Part shown: positions 36,247 to 44,819 of the stretch, in pieces
Position numbering within the stretch: position 1 is the first letter of the stretch
How the letters are laid out: each line of letters starts with the position of its first letter
Notes under the pieces: model-generated
What the model was told of the DNA's origin: nothing
The model's database searches: none
The model's input: only the letters and a program-made list of their open reading frames with translations
Made by a program: the position numbers and the translations under genes
Assembly (NCBI RefSeq): GCF_900108855.1
Contig: NZ_FNXY01000009.1
Span: forward strand, 186,001-250,000
Length of the DNA stretch: 64,000 bases
From: Dyadobacter koreensis
GTDB taxonomy: Bacteria > Bacteroidota > Bacteroidia > Cytophagales > Spirosomataceae
Reading direction: 5' to 3'

Positions 36247-36279
36247 CAAATATAACATTTTATTTAGACCAAGTATAAA
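36247..36279 (-). promoter_or_regulatory. Haem-operon promoter box and candidate iron operator
   Basis: On the minus strand an exact TATATTTG lies at 36254-36247. Just upstream of it is a dyad, TTTAGAC-CAA-GTATAAA (36263-36279), with six of seven arm bases pairing. A dyad between the -7 and -33 positions would suit an iron-responsive repressor of the DtxR or Fur type (inference). No TTG lies at an ideal -33 distance. Confidence 0.45.
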
Positions 36280-36361
36280 CAATAACAAAAAAATACTTTT
36301 CTGCACGCCGGGCTAAGTAAAAAGTGCTTTTATATCGTAACTTGACTACCATCCGAAAACC

Positions 36362-37693
36362 TTGAAAATTGCCGCAACGATTTTTTTCTGTCTGGTAACC
36401 CTTTATTCCTTAACTACTCACAAATTGAAGAAGCTATTTACCAATCTTACCTTCTGGGTTCTTACTGCCATTACTGCCGGCGCTTTGCTCGGACATTACG
36501 ATTCCGACACAGCGATTAAAATGGATGTTTTGGGCAAAGGATTTATTTCAATTGTCAAATTATTTATTAATCCAATCATTTTCCTGACCATCACGCTGGG
36601 AATTATTGGAATGGGCGATTTGAAAAAAGTTGGAAAGGTTGGTGCGAAAGCACTTTTGTATTTCGAGGTAGTGACAACCATGGCACTTATTGTCGGTGTA
36701 ATCGTGGCTAACATTCTTCGGCCAGGCGACGGAGTAGTCGCCACAAATCTTCAAAAGGGCGATATTTCCGTCTATGCCTCCAAGGTCCATGATTTCAGCT
36801 GGCTTCAATTTTTCCTTGATAATATTACTTTGCAGGTTCTTGTCGTTTCGCTGGTATTGGGAACCGTTTTAAGCAAATATTCCGGCAAAGAAATTATTGT
36901 AAAGTGGCTGAGTTTTGCATCCAAATATGTTTTTAAGGCGCTACATATCGTCATGATCTTTGCTCCAATCGGTGCATTTGGGGGAATGGCTTTTACAATT
37001 GGAAAATACGGGATTCATACTTTATTACCATTAGCGAAACTGATGGGAACGGTCTATCTCACAATGGCTATTTTCATATTCGGTGTGTTAGGATTAATCC
37101 TCAGAACTTACAAAATCAGTATGTGGGGTTATCTAAAATATATTCGAGAAGAATTACTTATTGTTTTAGGCACATCCTCCTCAGAAGCCGCTCTTCCATC
37201 TGTGATGGAAAAACTGGAACGAATGGGTTGTTCAAAACCGGTCGTTGGATTAGTTATTCCGGCAGGTTATTCGTTCAATCTGGACGGGACAACCATATAT
37301 CTTTCTATGGCTACTATCTTTCTGGCGCAGGTTTTTAATGTTCATCTGACAGCAGGACAAATACTTTCTGTCATAGGAATTCTTATGGTTACTTCAAAAG
37401 GTGCAGCCGGTGTTACAGGAAGTGGCTTTGTAGTACTTGCCTCTACCTTGACAGCAATAAAAGTTATTCCTCTGGAAGGTCTCGCCTTGTTGCTCGGCGT
37501 CGATCGGTTCATGTCAGAAGCGCGCGCAATCACCAACATTATTGGAAATGGTGTGGCAACAATCTGGCTGGCTAATAATGAAAAGGAATTTGATCGGGAC
37601 AAAATGAATTACGCGTTTGCGAATGTCCGGGAAACGGAGAATATCGTCACGGATAATTTGACTGACGCAACGCAGGAAGCCAGAAAATTATAA
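36362..37693 (+). CDS. Dicarboxylate/amino acid:cation symporter (DAACS family)
   Basis: This is an inner-membrane sodium- or proton-coupled transporter of C4-dicarboxylates or glutamate/aspartate, up to 443 residues with about eight helices and two re-entrant loops. Key motifs are the serine-rich hairpin GTSSSEAALPSVMEKLE and the substrate site GYSFNLDGTTIYLS. The first start is a TTG at 36362. Another TTG at 36425 gives MKKLFTNLTFWVL, a more typical N-terminus for the family, and may be the true start. It stands alone, convergent with the CHAT gene. Substrate cannot be resolved. Confidence 0.9.
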   Translation: MKIAATIFFCLVTLYSLTTHKLKKLFTNLTFWVLTAITAGALLGHYDSDTAIKMDVLGKGFISIVKLFINPIIFLTITLGIIGMGDLKKVGKVGAKALLYFEVVTTMALIVGVIVANILRPGDGVVATNLQKGDISVYASKVHDFSWLQFFLDNITLQVLVVSLVLGTVLSKYSGKEIIVKWLSFASKYVFKALHIVMIFAPIGAFGGMAFTIGKYGIHTLLPLAKLMGTVYLTMAIFIFGVLGLILRTYKISMWGYLKYIREELLIVLGTSSSEAALPSVMEKLERMGCSKPVVGLVIPAGYSFNLDGTTIYLSMATIFLAQVFNVHLTAGQILSVIGILMVTSKGAAGVTGSGFVVLASTLTAIKVIPLEGLALLLGVDRFMSEARAITNIIGNGVATIWLANNEKEFDRDKMNYAFANVRETENIVTDNLTDATQEARKL

Positions 37694-37697
37694 GTCT

Positions 37698-40505
37698 TCA
37701 ATTAAGAATTTCAACTTTTATTTTTTCTTTATTATAAATCACTCGGCGACGAAGAAAAAATATTAAAACCACGGTACCTACTGCAATGGTACAAAGGATA
37801 ATATAGATTCCAACTCCTGCGAATCCCGTTTGAACAGGCTCAGTATTACCAACCAGCACCATTCCAGCCCAGGAATATGGTAATTGATCGCCCTTTGAAG
37901 CCGTATTCAGCCATTCAATTTGCGCTTGTTGTAATGCTATGTCCAACGGAATTCCTTTATCCAGCTGCTTATAAAACAATTCTGTAAGCTCATAAATCGC
38001 TTTATTTTCAACACTCCAAAGTGTTGTCAAAGTTGATGGGATACCAATACCGGCGAAACCTCGGGCGAGACTAAAAACGCCTTCTCCTTTTTGGTTTTTT
38101 CCAACACCGGTACGGCAGGCTGACAACACCATTAATTGTGTTTTTGACAAACCAGACGCTGGTAGTTCGGAAAGCTTTAGAGTCGAGTCCGCGAAGTATA
38201 AGGTGGGTTCTTTTTCTGAACTGTCAGCACTTGCATGCGTTAAAAGCTGAATAATTTTATAATCCGGTAATTCAGTTAAAAACGCTCTTCGGGAAGCATT
38301 TTCCTTTGTAAGCCTTTTTGGGAAATAAAAATGTTGACTGATTGTCTCCAAAGAAATTTCTGATCCGGGCAACGATGCCTGATTAAGTTTTGGAGAAAAC
38401 CTGACCGGAGCCATACCTAGAAACGAATTTGTTGTTGGTAATATGTTTTTCTGCCGTGACGTTTTAGCCAGAAATCCCGCCGAATATGTATAACTGAACG
38501 CATACTTCCGAATCAGAAATTCAGGTTTTGAAGCAGAAAAACTTAGACTTTCAAATGGCAAAAAATTACCGTCCGGCGATATGATCACCCGGTCCGACTG
38601 AATAGCAAAAGGTTTCAACAATAACTCATACAACTTATTCGAAACAGCCAGATATTTGCCAAATTGCCTGTTTTGCTCTTGTCTGCTTCCCAGAAGCACC
38701 TGAAACTCCTGCGTGTATCTGAAATATTCTTTAAAACTTATTTTCTTCAAATCACAGGTTTTTGAAGTTATACTTAATCCATAAACCGCGCTGTCTCCCA
38801 CAAAATAGGAAATGAAAGTCTGATTTTCAGGAATTACATTTGCTCTGACTTCCTCTAATGTCGGAACGCGATTATCATATTTATAGGCAAAATACTGCGG
38901 ATTTTCTTTTTCCAATTTCTGAATAAATGCAGCCTGTTCATCCTGCGCCTCAAATAATTCGTTTCGGATTGCTGCATATTCCTTAGAGTCGGGCTTGGTT
39001 TCACCGAGCTTATTTTGAAGATTAATAAGCTTTTGTTTGATCACTTTCTCCTTTTCAGCGTCTGTTTCAGCCAACTGCTGATTTGCGCCAAGCTCATTCA
39101 ACTGATCGTTCAGCAAGACAGTCCGGCTTTTTTCAAAAAAGTGAAAAGCACTGACAGGATCATTTAGCAGGTAACATGTTTGAATTGCATTTTCATACAT
39201 TTCCTTTGTAATGTCTCTCCAAAAGAGCTTCGACACCTTTCCGGTATGCTCCCAGCGCATATAATCAATCATGGTATCAGCAAGCATGAACGTTTTCAGA
39301 GCATATTTTAATTCCTCTCCAGGATCGTTTTTATCTTTTGCATAATTCAGCAGCGTATTCCCCTTATCCATCACCATAGATAGTAAATACTGCTTTCTCG
39401 CAGCTATTTTCATTAAAGAAGCCGGAGGATTTGTGGACAATGAACCCGAAGACGTAAGATTTAATAATCGAAATGCACGGTCAAAATAATTCAAAGCTTT
39501 CGTCCATTCCTTCTTTTTCGAGATTGCCATCGCCATGTCATAATTCACCAATGCCTTGTGATAAGGATCGACCTGCAACGGCAACGACTTGTTATAATAT
39601 TCAAGTGCCTTGTCGTATTGTCTGGCAGAAAAAAACATAACTCCCATGTTTGTATATAAATAGACCGGGACTTTCTGTTTTTGCTCTTCACAAATCTGAA
39701 TTACTTTGTTATAAAAATAGAGCGCTGAATCTGTCTTACTGACTGAACTATAATTGGTTGCCAAATATTCGTAAGTGCTGATCAGTTCGTTCGACCGGTT
39801 CAGATTTTTTGCCAAACTAATCGCAGCATACGCGATCGTGTTTGATTCTCTGTATCGTCGTAATTTTTGAAAGGAGTAGATCTTCTCGATTGACAATTCA
39901 AGTGCCGCGAAAGAATCGTGCAACTCATTCGCCAGTAAAATACCTTTCTCCAATGCCGACAGTGCTTTTTCATAATCACCGGAAGAATTGCTGATATACG
40001 CAAGTTTCAGGTAACTTTTAACCTGAAAGTTACGATGAACCTTATCTGTTTTAGTTCTTACAATATCTTCAAAAATAGATTCTGCCTTTATGTAGTCGTT
40101 GCCATACAAATAACATTCACCAATCAAAAATTTGATCTTGGGCTTGGAGCTTATCCGCGTGTCACCATGAGGTTTTGAAAAGACGGCATTTGCCATTTCA
40201 TAAAAATGCAAAGCCTCTTTTTTACGATTTGTCCAGGAATTGACAACTCCGCGGCGCTGTAACAGAAGGCCAAAAATTGAGTCTTGTTTTGCTCCGCAGG
40301 ATTTCCATTGATTATGCCAGGCTGCTAAAAGTTTATCCTGCGCGGCCAATCCAATATCATCAATATTAGGATCCAGCGGCTGACTGACGTTAAGCCATAT
40401 TTGTTTAAAATCAGGGCACTGGGCAGCTGCTTGCTTTGGCGAAAGCAACAGAATATTAAGTAAGCAGGAGCATATTATTTGATTAAAAATCTTCTTTTTC
40501 CACAT
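37698..40505 (-). CDS. Exported TPR-CHAT protease, membrane anchored
   Basis: This is a caspase-like (CHAT) cysteine protease of 935 residues. A signal peptide (LLNILLLSPKQAAAQ) leads into about ten TPR repeats (residues 40-480), a coiled region, and the CHAT domain (about 620-890) with catalytic H757 (LTHASAD) and C797 (LSACRTGVG). A C-terminal helix, YIILCTIAVGTVVLIFFL, and the basic tail RRRVIYNK suggest an inner-membrane anchor with the protease in the periplasm. It is the last gene of a four-gene operon and overlaps the subtilase gene by 23 bases. Substrates are unknown. Confidence 0.85.
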   Translation of the reverse strand: MWKKKIFNQIICSCLLNILLLSPKQAAAQCPDFKQIWLNVSQPLDPNIDDIGLAAQDKLLAAWHNQWKSCGAKQDSIFGLLLQRRGVVNSWTNRKKEALHFYEMANAVFSKPHGDTRISSKPKIKFLIGECYLYGNDYIKAESIFEDIVRTKTDKVHRNFQVKSYLKLAYISNSSGDYEKALSALEKGILLANELHDSFAALELSIEKIYSFQKLRRYRESNTIAYAAISLAKNLNRSNELISTYEYLATNYSSVSKTDSALYFYNKVIQICEEQKQKVPVYLYTNMGVMFFSARQYDKALEYYNKSLPLQVDPYHKALVNYDMAMAISKKKEWTKALNYFDRAFRLLNLTSSGSLSTNPPASLMKIAARKQYLLSMVMDKGNTLLNYAKDKNDPGEELKYALKTFMLADTMIDYMRWEHTGKVSKLFWRDITKEMYENAIQTCYLLNDPVSAFHFFEKSRTVLLNDQLNELGANQQLAETDAEKEKVIKQKLINLQNKLGETKPDSKEYAAIRNELFEAQDEQAAFIQKLEKENPQYFAYKYDNRVPTLEEVRANVIPENQTFISYFVGDSAVYGLSITSKTCDLKKISFKEYFRYTQEFQVLLGSRQEQNRQFGKYLAVSNKLYELLLKPFAIQSDRVIISPDGNFLPFESLSFSASKPEFLIRKYAFSYTYSAGFLAKTSRQKNILPTTNSFLGMAPVRFSPKLNQASLPGSEISLETISQHFYFPKRLTKENASRRAFLTELPDYKIIQLLTHASADSSEKEPTLYFADSTLKLSELPASGLSKTQLMVLSACRTGVGKNQKGEGVFSLARGFAGIGIPSTLTTLWSVENKAIYELTELFYKQLDKGIPLDIALQQAQIEWLNTASKGDQLPYSWAGMVLVGNTEPVQTGFAGVGIYIILCTIAVGTVVLIFFLRRRVIYNKEKIKVEILN

Positions 40506-42048
40506 CTACATCCGAAGCAATGAAAAGCCCATTTTTTACATAAGGTTTCAACTCATCATCCCATAATATAAATGGGTTGTCAGTATTGAGAAACTCGGCT
40601 TTATTTGCTGTTAACCCTGAGCGGACGAGCTTTCCAATAACGTAGGCTGTTGCGTAAGACGTTCCTCTGATTACGTGATTTGTCCGGTTTAAAGGTTCCG
40701 GAAAAGATCCATCCCGCCCGGCGGCTACTGCGATATCAACAAAATCTTTTGAATAATTTTCTGATTGTTTAATCTCACAATACGGCGCGCACTTGCACGA
40801 ATCATAACTATATATATTTGAAGCCGTTGTGACAGTTAAGACTTTATTTAAATTTTTGCTGTAACAGGCGGGATAACGCTCGGTGTCGCTGTTTACAGAC
40901 AATTGATGAACTCGATAATTATCATCAAAATCGCTATTATTTCCAGCTGCGTTGACAAACCAAATCCCGTTTTCTTCGAATCTGTCCATATACTGATTAA
41001 ACTCACAAATCATTTTCCCATAAAATCCCCAACTCGCATTGATGATCGTAACATCTTTCCGGGCAAGGATATAGTCAAATGCACAAAAAATGTCAAACAA
41101 CAATCCAACACCGCGGTAATCATGCGTTTTCAGAATCATTAGACGAACATTTTTGTCTAACGCCGAATCCAATAAATGTGCGCGTTTATTTTGTCTGCAT
41201 TGGTGAGCTAAAATAGCGGCTATTCTTGTTCCATGTTTATGATTTTCATCGTCATCAAATGGATTATTGTGTTGCGTAGAACCCAGCATACTATCTGTTC
41301 CAACAAAATTCCATCCTATGAGATCTTTTTGAAATGGCCCGGTATTTAGTTCATTTTTTGTTGTGTCCTTATCGTTGAACCATAGGGGACAGGCAGGCTC
41401 CGGAAAAGCGCACATTGTCCAGTCGAACTGAAAGTCTATTCCTGTATCAAGAATAGCGACAATTGGTGCATCGTGGTGTTTTGCATTGTGCGCTGCTGCT
41501 TTGCCAAGCCAATATTCGGTTAATGGAACACAAGAATCTGTCGTGATATCAACATCGTCGTTCCCCAATAATCCGCCTTTCTTTCTTGATGAGCCATCAC
41601 TGGTTCTTGTAGGATCATGAGCCTGTGTTCCATCGGGCGAGGTTGTCGTTACAATATTAGTTGATACGCCGTTGAACCTGATTTTTCTGGACGCCGCCTC
41701 CCAATCGTGACCTTTCTCTGCGGTATGAATATTTCTTCCCTGAACCAATACGAGCCCCGGCCGCCATATACTTACGCCGATAATTGTAAATTCTTCACCA
41801 TCACGCTCTCTCTCTTCCTCAGTCCTTTTACAAGAACTATCCTCAGGGACCACTTTTATTTTGTCTCCAACCTTCAATGGCCTTTTTTCCAGAAACTCGC
41901 CGGAAGCGCTAAATATTTTTTGATTAGCAACGATAATCCGTCGATCATCTTCAGGATCGGCAACATAAGTATTTCGATCAGTCTCAAAACTATTGAGATA
42001 CGACAAAAGATTTTTAGGAACAGCTGCTCTCAATGGTTTCGCACTCAT
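40483..42048 (-). CDS. Cytosolic S8 (subtilisin-family) serine protease
   Basis: This is an S8 peptidase of 521 residues with no signal peptide. The catalytic triad is D201 (VAILDTGIDF), H272 (NHKHGTRIAAI) and S464 (RGTSYATAYV), with oxyanion N370 (VNAAGNN). A separate N-terminal region of about 170 residues, beta-rich with KVGDKIKVVPED, precedes the protease and may be regulatory. Several cysteines cluster near 408-424. Gene order is sigma factor, anti-sigma/TPR protein, this protease, then CHAT protease, with a 23-base overlap to the last. A cytosolic subtilase inside a sigma-factor operon is unusual and may degrade the anti-sigma protein or activate a target (inference). Confidence 0.88.
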   Translation of the reverse strand: MSAKPLRAAVPKNLLSYLNSFETDRNTYVADPEDDRRIIVANQKIFSASGEFLEKRPLKVGDKIKVVPEDSSCKRTEEERERDGEEFTIIGVSIWRPGLVLVQGRNIHTAEKGHDWEAASRKIRFNGVSTNIVTTTSPDGTQAHDPTRTSDGSSRKKGGLLGNDDVDITTDSCVPLTEYWLGKAAAHNAKHHDAPIVAILDTGIDFQFDWTMCAFPEPACPLWFNDKDTTKNELNTGPFQKDLIGWNFVGTDSMLGSTQHNNPFDDDENHKHGTRIAAILAHQCRQNKRAHLLDSALDKNVRLMILKTHDYRGVGLLFDIFCAFDYILARKDVTIINASWGFYGKMICEFNQYMDRFEENGIWFVNAAGNNSDFDDNYRVHQLSVNSDTERYPACYSKNLNKVLTVTTASNIYSYDSCKCAPYCEIKQSENYSKDFVDIAVAAGRDGSFPEPLNRTNHVIRGTSYATAYVIGKLVRSGLTANKAEFLNTDNPFILWDDELKPYVKNGLFIASDVDVEKEDF

Positions 42049-42084
42049 GATCTGGATCTGTGGTTAGGTTTAAGTATGAATTCG

Positions 42085-42804
42085 TTATTTCACCCACTTT
42101 TCAGCCTCCTCCTTTCCCTCCAAGTTACCATCAATTACCTCCTGCAACAAGCTGTCTGCCAATTTCTTATCTAACGGCAAACCACGGTGCATGTGAGCAA
42201 TTGCTTCATAAAACTTTCCCGGATTTGAAAACAGATTTTCTTGTTCTCCCAGCAGATGAAAGTAGGTAATCGCTTTGTCGTAATTTTTAAGTTTGAGGGC
42301 AACAATCCCGGCAATTTTTTGCACTTCGGCATTTTTAGCATCCCTGACAAGCATAGCATCAATCTGTTGCTCAGCGCTGTTATAGTCTCCATTATTGTAA
42401 GCATTTATGGCCTGCTGCAAGCTATCCGCGCCGCCGTCCATCTGAACACTCAGCGTTGAGAAGTTTTTTTCAGCATATGCTATCGCCATCATTTCTCTGT
42501 CAGGAGTTCCGGATTTCAGGAAATACAAGCCAAGTCCCAATGCAATCAAAATAACGGCTGCAGAAACATAGTAAACCAATTGTCTGGTAATTGTTTTTGT
42601 TTTACCGGAACTCAACTCCTGCCATTCTGCATGTCTTTCACGAAGTTCCTTTTCCCGCCGATTTTGTTTAGCTGCGTTATGTGACACCAAGTAAAATGCA
42701 ACCGATTCTGCCAGCTCAGAATTCGATTTTAAATCTTCCTCAAACTGCTTTTTCTCCTGCTCTCCAAGCTGCCTTTTAAAATAATCGTCTATTCGCTCTT
42801 CCAT
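42085..42804 (-). CDS. Membrane anti-sigma-like protein with periplasmic TPR repeats
   Basis: This single-pass protein of 239 residues has a cytosolic N-terminus that resembles anti-sigma start regions of Bacteroidota (EERIDDYFKRQLGEQEKKQFEEDLKSN), a transmembrane helix at about 76-97 (LVYYVSAAVILIALGLGLYFL), and a periplasmic helical part with TPR-like units (AINAYNNGDYNSAEQQI, ALKLKNYDKAITYF). It sits 18 bases after the sigma-factor gene and 36 before the subtilase gene. It probably restrains the sigma factor and could contact the TPR part of the CHAT protein in the periplasm. Both roles are inferred. Confidence 0.75.
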   Translation of the reverse strand: MEERIDDYFKRQLGEQEKKQFEEDLKSNSELAESVAFYLVSHNAAKQNRREKELRERHAEWQELSSGKTKTITRQLVYYVSAAVILIALGLGLYFLKSGTPDREMMAIAYAEKNFSTLSVQMDGGADSLQQAINAYNNGDYNSAEQQIDAMLVRDAKNAEVQKIAGIVALKLKNYDKAITYFHLLGEQENLFSNPGKFYEAIAHMHRGLPLDKKLADSLLQEVIDGNLEGKEEAEKWVK

Positions 42805-42822
42805 GATCTTATTTTTTCGCCA

Positions 42823-43419
42823 CTAATCTTTTTTACCTCCTTTGTACAAATCCCGTAATTTTTCAAGACATCTTAAACGGCTTGTTTTGACCACGGCAGC
42901 TGATTGATATCCCATCTCGACGGCAATTTCCTGATCCATATATCCTTCCCCCCAGGCCTTGATCATTTGCTGGCATTTTTCCCCTAGTTCACGCATCCGT
43001 CTGTACAAAAGCTCAACATCATACTGATTGATAAGCGTTTGCACAATTCCCCGGGACTCGTCGGGAAGAATGTGGATGTAATCGTCCAATGTTTCGCCGT
43101 GATGTACCTGCTGACGATTAGTCGCATTTTTACGAAGCAGGTCAACACATTTGTTAGAAAATATCTGGTTTAAATAGGTTTTAAGTGAAGAATGTCCTTT
43201 GAAGCTTCCATTTTGGATATTTTCGATAATTGTCAGAATTGTATCGGAATAGACCATCGAGCATTCATCATAAGAAAGCTTGTGTTTCCACTCTCCTCCA
43301 CGAATCAGGTACGCATATTTTTCGTAAAGACGATTTTCACAAAAACGGCGCTGACCGTTATCGGATAAAATCCCTTCAATCAGATCATTATCAGAAATTT
43401 TTTTTTGAAAGAATGGCAT
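42823..43419 (-). CDS. Sigma-70 family sigma factor (ECF-like)
   Basis: This is a sigma factor of 198 residues starting MPFFQKKISDNDLIEGIL. Region 2 is divergent (YAYLIRGGEWKHKLSYDECSMVYSDTILTIIENIQNGSFKGHSSLKTYLNQIFSNKCVDLLRKN). Region 4 reads GYMDQEIAVEMGYQSAAVVKTSRLRCLEKLRDL. An in-frame ATG at 43476 would add 19 residues but would cover the AAAAACACGTGTTTTT palindrome, so I prefer 43419. It heads the operon with the anti-sigma-like protein, subtilase and CHAT protease, and lies divergent from the DUF692 cluster. It may transcribe this same operon. Confidence 0.85.
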   Translation of the reverse strand: MPFFQKKISDNDLIEGILSDNGQRRFCENRLYEKYAYLIRGGEWKHKLSYDECSMVYSDTILTIIENIQNGSFKGHSSLKTYLNQIFSNKCVDLLRKNATNRQQVHHGETLDDYIHILPDESRGIVQTLINQYDVELLYRRMRELGEKCQQMIKAWGEGYMDQEIAVEMGYQSAAVVKTSRLRCLEKLRDLYKGGKKD

Positions 43420-43452
43420 AGTGCTTGGCGGATACGTCTCGGAAATATACGT

Positions 43453-43468
43453 AAAAACACGTGTTTTT
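43453..43468. promoter_or_regulatory. Perfect palindrome between the divergent operons
   Basis: AAAAACAC-GTGTTTTT is a perfect 16-base palindrome with a CACGTG core, 34 bases upstream of the preferred sigma-factor start. It could be an operator for the sigma operon or for the divergent DUF692 cluster. No binding protein can be named. Confidence 0.4.
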
Positions 43469-43680
43469 GACAACAATACATGGGTTGTTTAAGAATTATG
43501 ATAATGTTTCGATTTAACGGAAAAAAATATTTTCTGATCCATGTTACCAAAATCACACTACCCGACGACTAAGCTTCTACATTATTCATTTCCAGCCTAA
43601 ACGGCAGAACACAATAATGAAGGGAAAGGCAATACCCTTGCAAGCATTGCCAGGTTTTCATCTATTAAACTCATACGATT

Positions 43681-43959
43681 ATGGCAGACCAAGCAATTAC
43701 CAGCAAACAAGTTTTCAGCAAAGCAATGCTTGCTGTTAAAGTACGCCCAACAGTGACCAAAGCTCAGATTAACGAAATTTTGGAAAGAATCTATAAGGAA
43801 AACGGATGTACCGGCTGTGGACTGGGAGGCCGGGATTTACTGATAAACATTGACGACATTCTCGTAGATCATGAGCGTTTTAGCAAAGCATTGAAACTTG
43901 ACTCAGTTGTCGATTTCAAAATTCTGAATTCACTGGACACTAGTCTGCCCCAGAGATGA
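43681..43959 (+). CDS. Small CxxC protein, candidate precursor peptide for the DUF692 enzyme
   Basis: This 92-residue protein has no signal peptide or membrane helix. The first 40 residues look helical and charged. They lead to NGC43-TG-C46-GLGGRD and then a 40-residue C-terminal part (LLINIDDILVDHERFSKAL...). Its stop overlaps the start of the DUF692 gene by four bases (ATGA), so the two are translationally coupled. DUF692 (MNIO) oxidases are known to modify Cys in small encoded peptides; the CTGCG motif makes this a likely substrate. It could instead be an accessory metal-binding protein, because the Cys pair is in the middle rather than at the end. Confidence 0.6.
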   Translation: MADQAITSKQVFSKAMLAVKVRPTVTKAQINEILERIYKENGCTGCGLGGRDLLINIDDILVDHERFSKALKLDSVVDFKILNSLDTSLPQR

Positions 43960-44819
43960 AGCCAGTTCTGATAGGAACTACTTACGAAGGCGGCCGGCCA
44001 GATTTTCTGGAAAAGCTCCTTCCTATTGTAGACTACCTTGAATTCAGCCCGGATTCACTGGCCACTTCCCGTAACGGAGTGGCCAGTATCAATCCTGAAA
44101 AACTTGCAGAACTAAAAGAAGTCAATAATAAAGTTGACTTCCTGGTTCACGGTGTCGGTTTATCAATTGGCTCTTACGACGGTGTTTCTAAAAATTATCT
44201 AAAACTTCTGGATGAGCTTTTTGAAAATCTAGATCTAAAATGGCATAGCGAACATTTGGCCTATATGTTCGTGGAGGGAATAAATTTGGGTACCATGGTG
44301 ACTTTACCACGGACTAACGAAACGCTGAGTATGGTATGTGACCGCGTAAATATTATTCAGGAACGTTACAAAATACCCTTCTTGCTGGAAAATGTTGTCA
44401 GCCTCCTTCCGGAATATCACAGCCATTATTCCCATGCAGATTTTCTGAATCGAATCTGTGACAACACAGGATGTGGCCTCATACTTGATATTTACAATCT
44501 GCAATGTGATGCCTATAATCACGGGTTGAATATAGAATCATTCCTTAAAGAACTCAACTGCAATCATATAAAAGAATTTCATCTCGCAAGTGGGTATATG
44601 GACAGCGGCTTCATGACCGATATACATGCGGGGTTGACGAGCGACACAACATTAAATTTAACCCAACAAATTTTAGACTCTTACCGACCGGCAAACCTGG
44701 AAGCAATTACATATGAGTTGCTTGATGAGTTTGTTGAACGCGTCGGCCAGGAAGCTATTGTAAATGAACTTGAAAAACTAAAAGTTCTGTTTTATGAAAA
44801 ATCACTTGCCACTTGCTGA
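43956..44819 (+). CDS. DUF692-family multinuclear non-haem iron oxidase (MNIO)
   Basis: This is a TIM-barrel iron enzyme of 287 residues in the family of MbnB, TglH and BufB, which oxidatively modify ribosomal peptides. Conserved elements with likely metal ligands are H65 in VHGVGLSIGS, E99/H100 in WHSEHLAY, E145/N146 in LLENVVSL, D178 and N181 in LDIYNLQCDAYNHG with H189, H209 in EFHLASGYM, D222/H224 in DIHAGLTSD, and E254. Its start overlaps the CxxC protein by four bases and its end overlaps the partner gene by 26 bases. This three-gene order matches the usual precursor-oxidase-partner arrangement. Substrate and product are unknown. Confidence 0.82.
   Translation: MKPVLIGTTYEGGRPDFLEKLLPIVDYLEFSPDSLATSRNGVASINPEKLAELKEVNNKVDFLVHGVGLSIGSYDGVSKNYLKLLDELFENLDLKWHSEHLAYMFVEGINLGTMVTLPRTNETLSMVCDRVNIIQERYKIPFLLENVVSLLPEYHSHYSHADFLNRICDNTGCGLILDIYNLQCDAYNHGLNIESFLKELNCNHIKEFHLASGYMDSGFMTDIHAGLTSDTTLNLTQQILDSYRPANLEAITYELLDEFVERVGQEAIVNELEKLKVLFYEKSLATC

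Noticed and set aside
40505..42048. The subtilase read as the leader protease of the divergent MNIO cluster
   Set aside because: It is transcribed in the opposite direction as part of a sigma-factor operon with its own logic, so I keep the two systems separate unless co-expression is shown.
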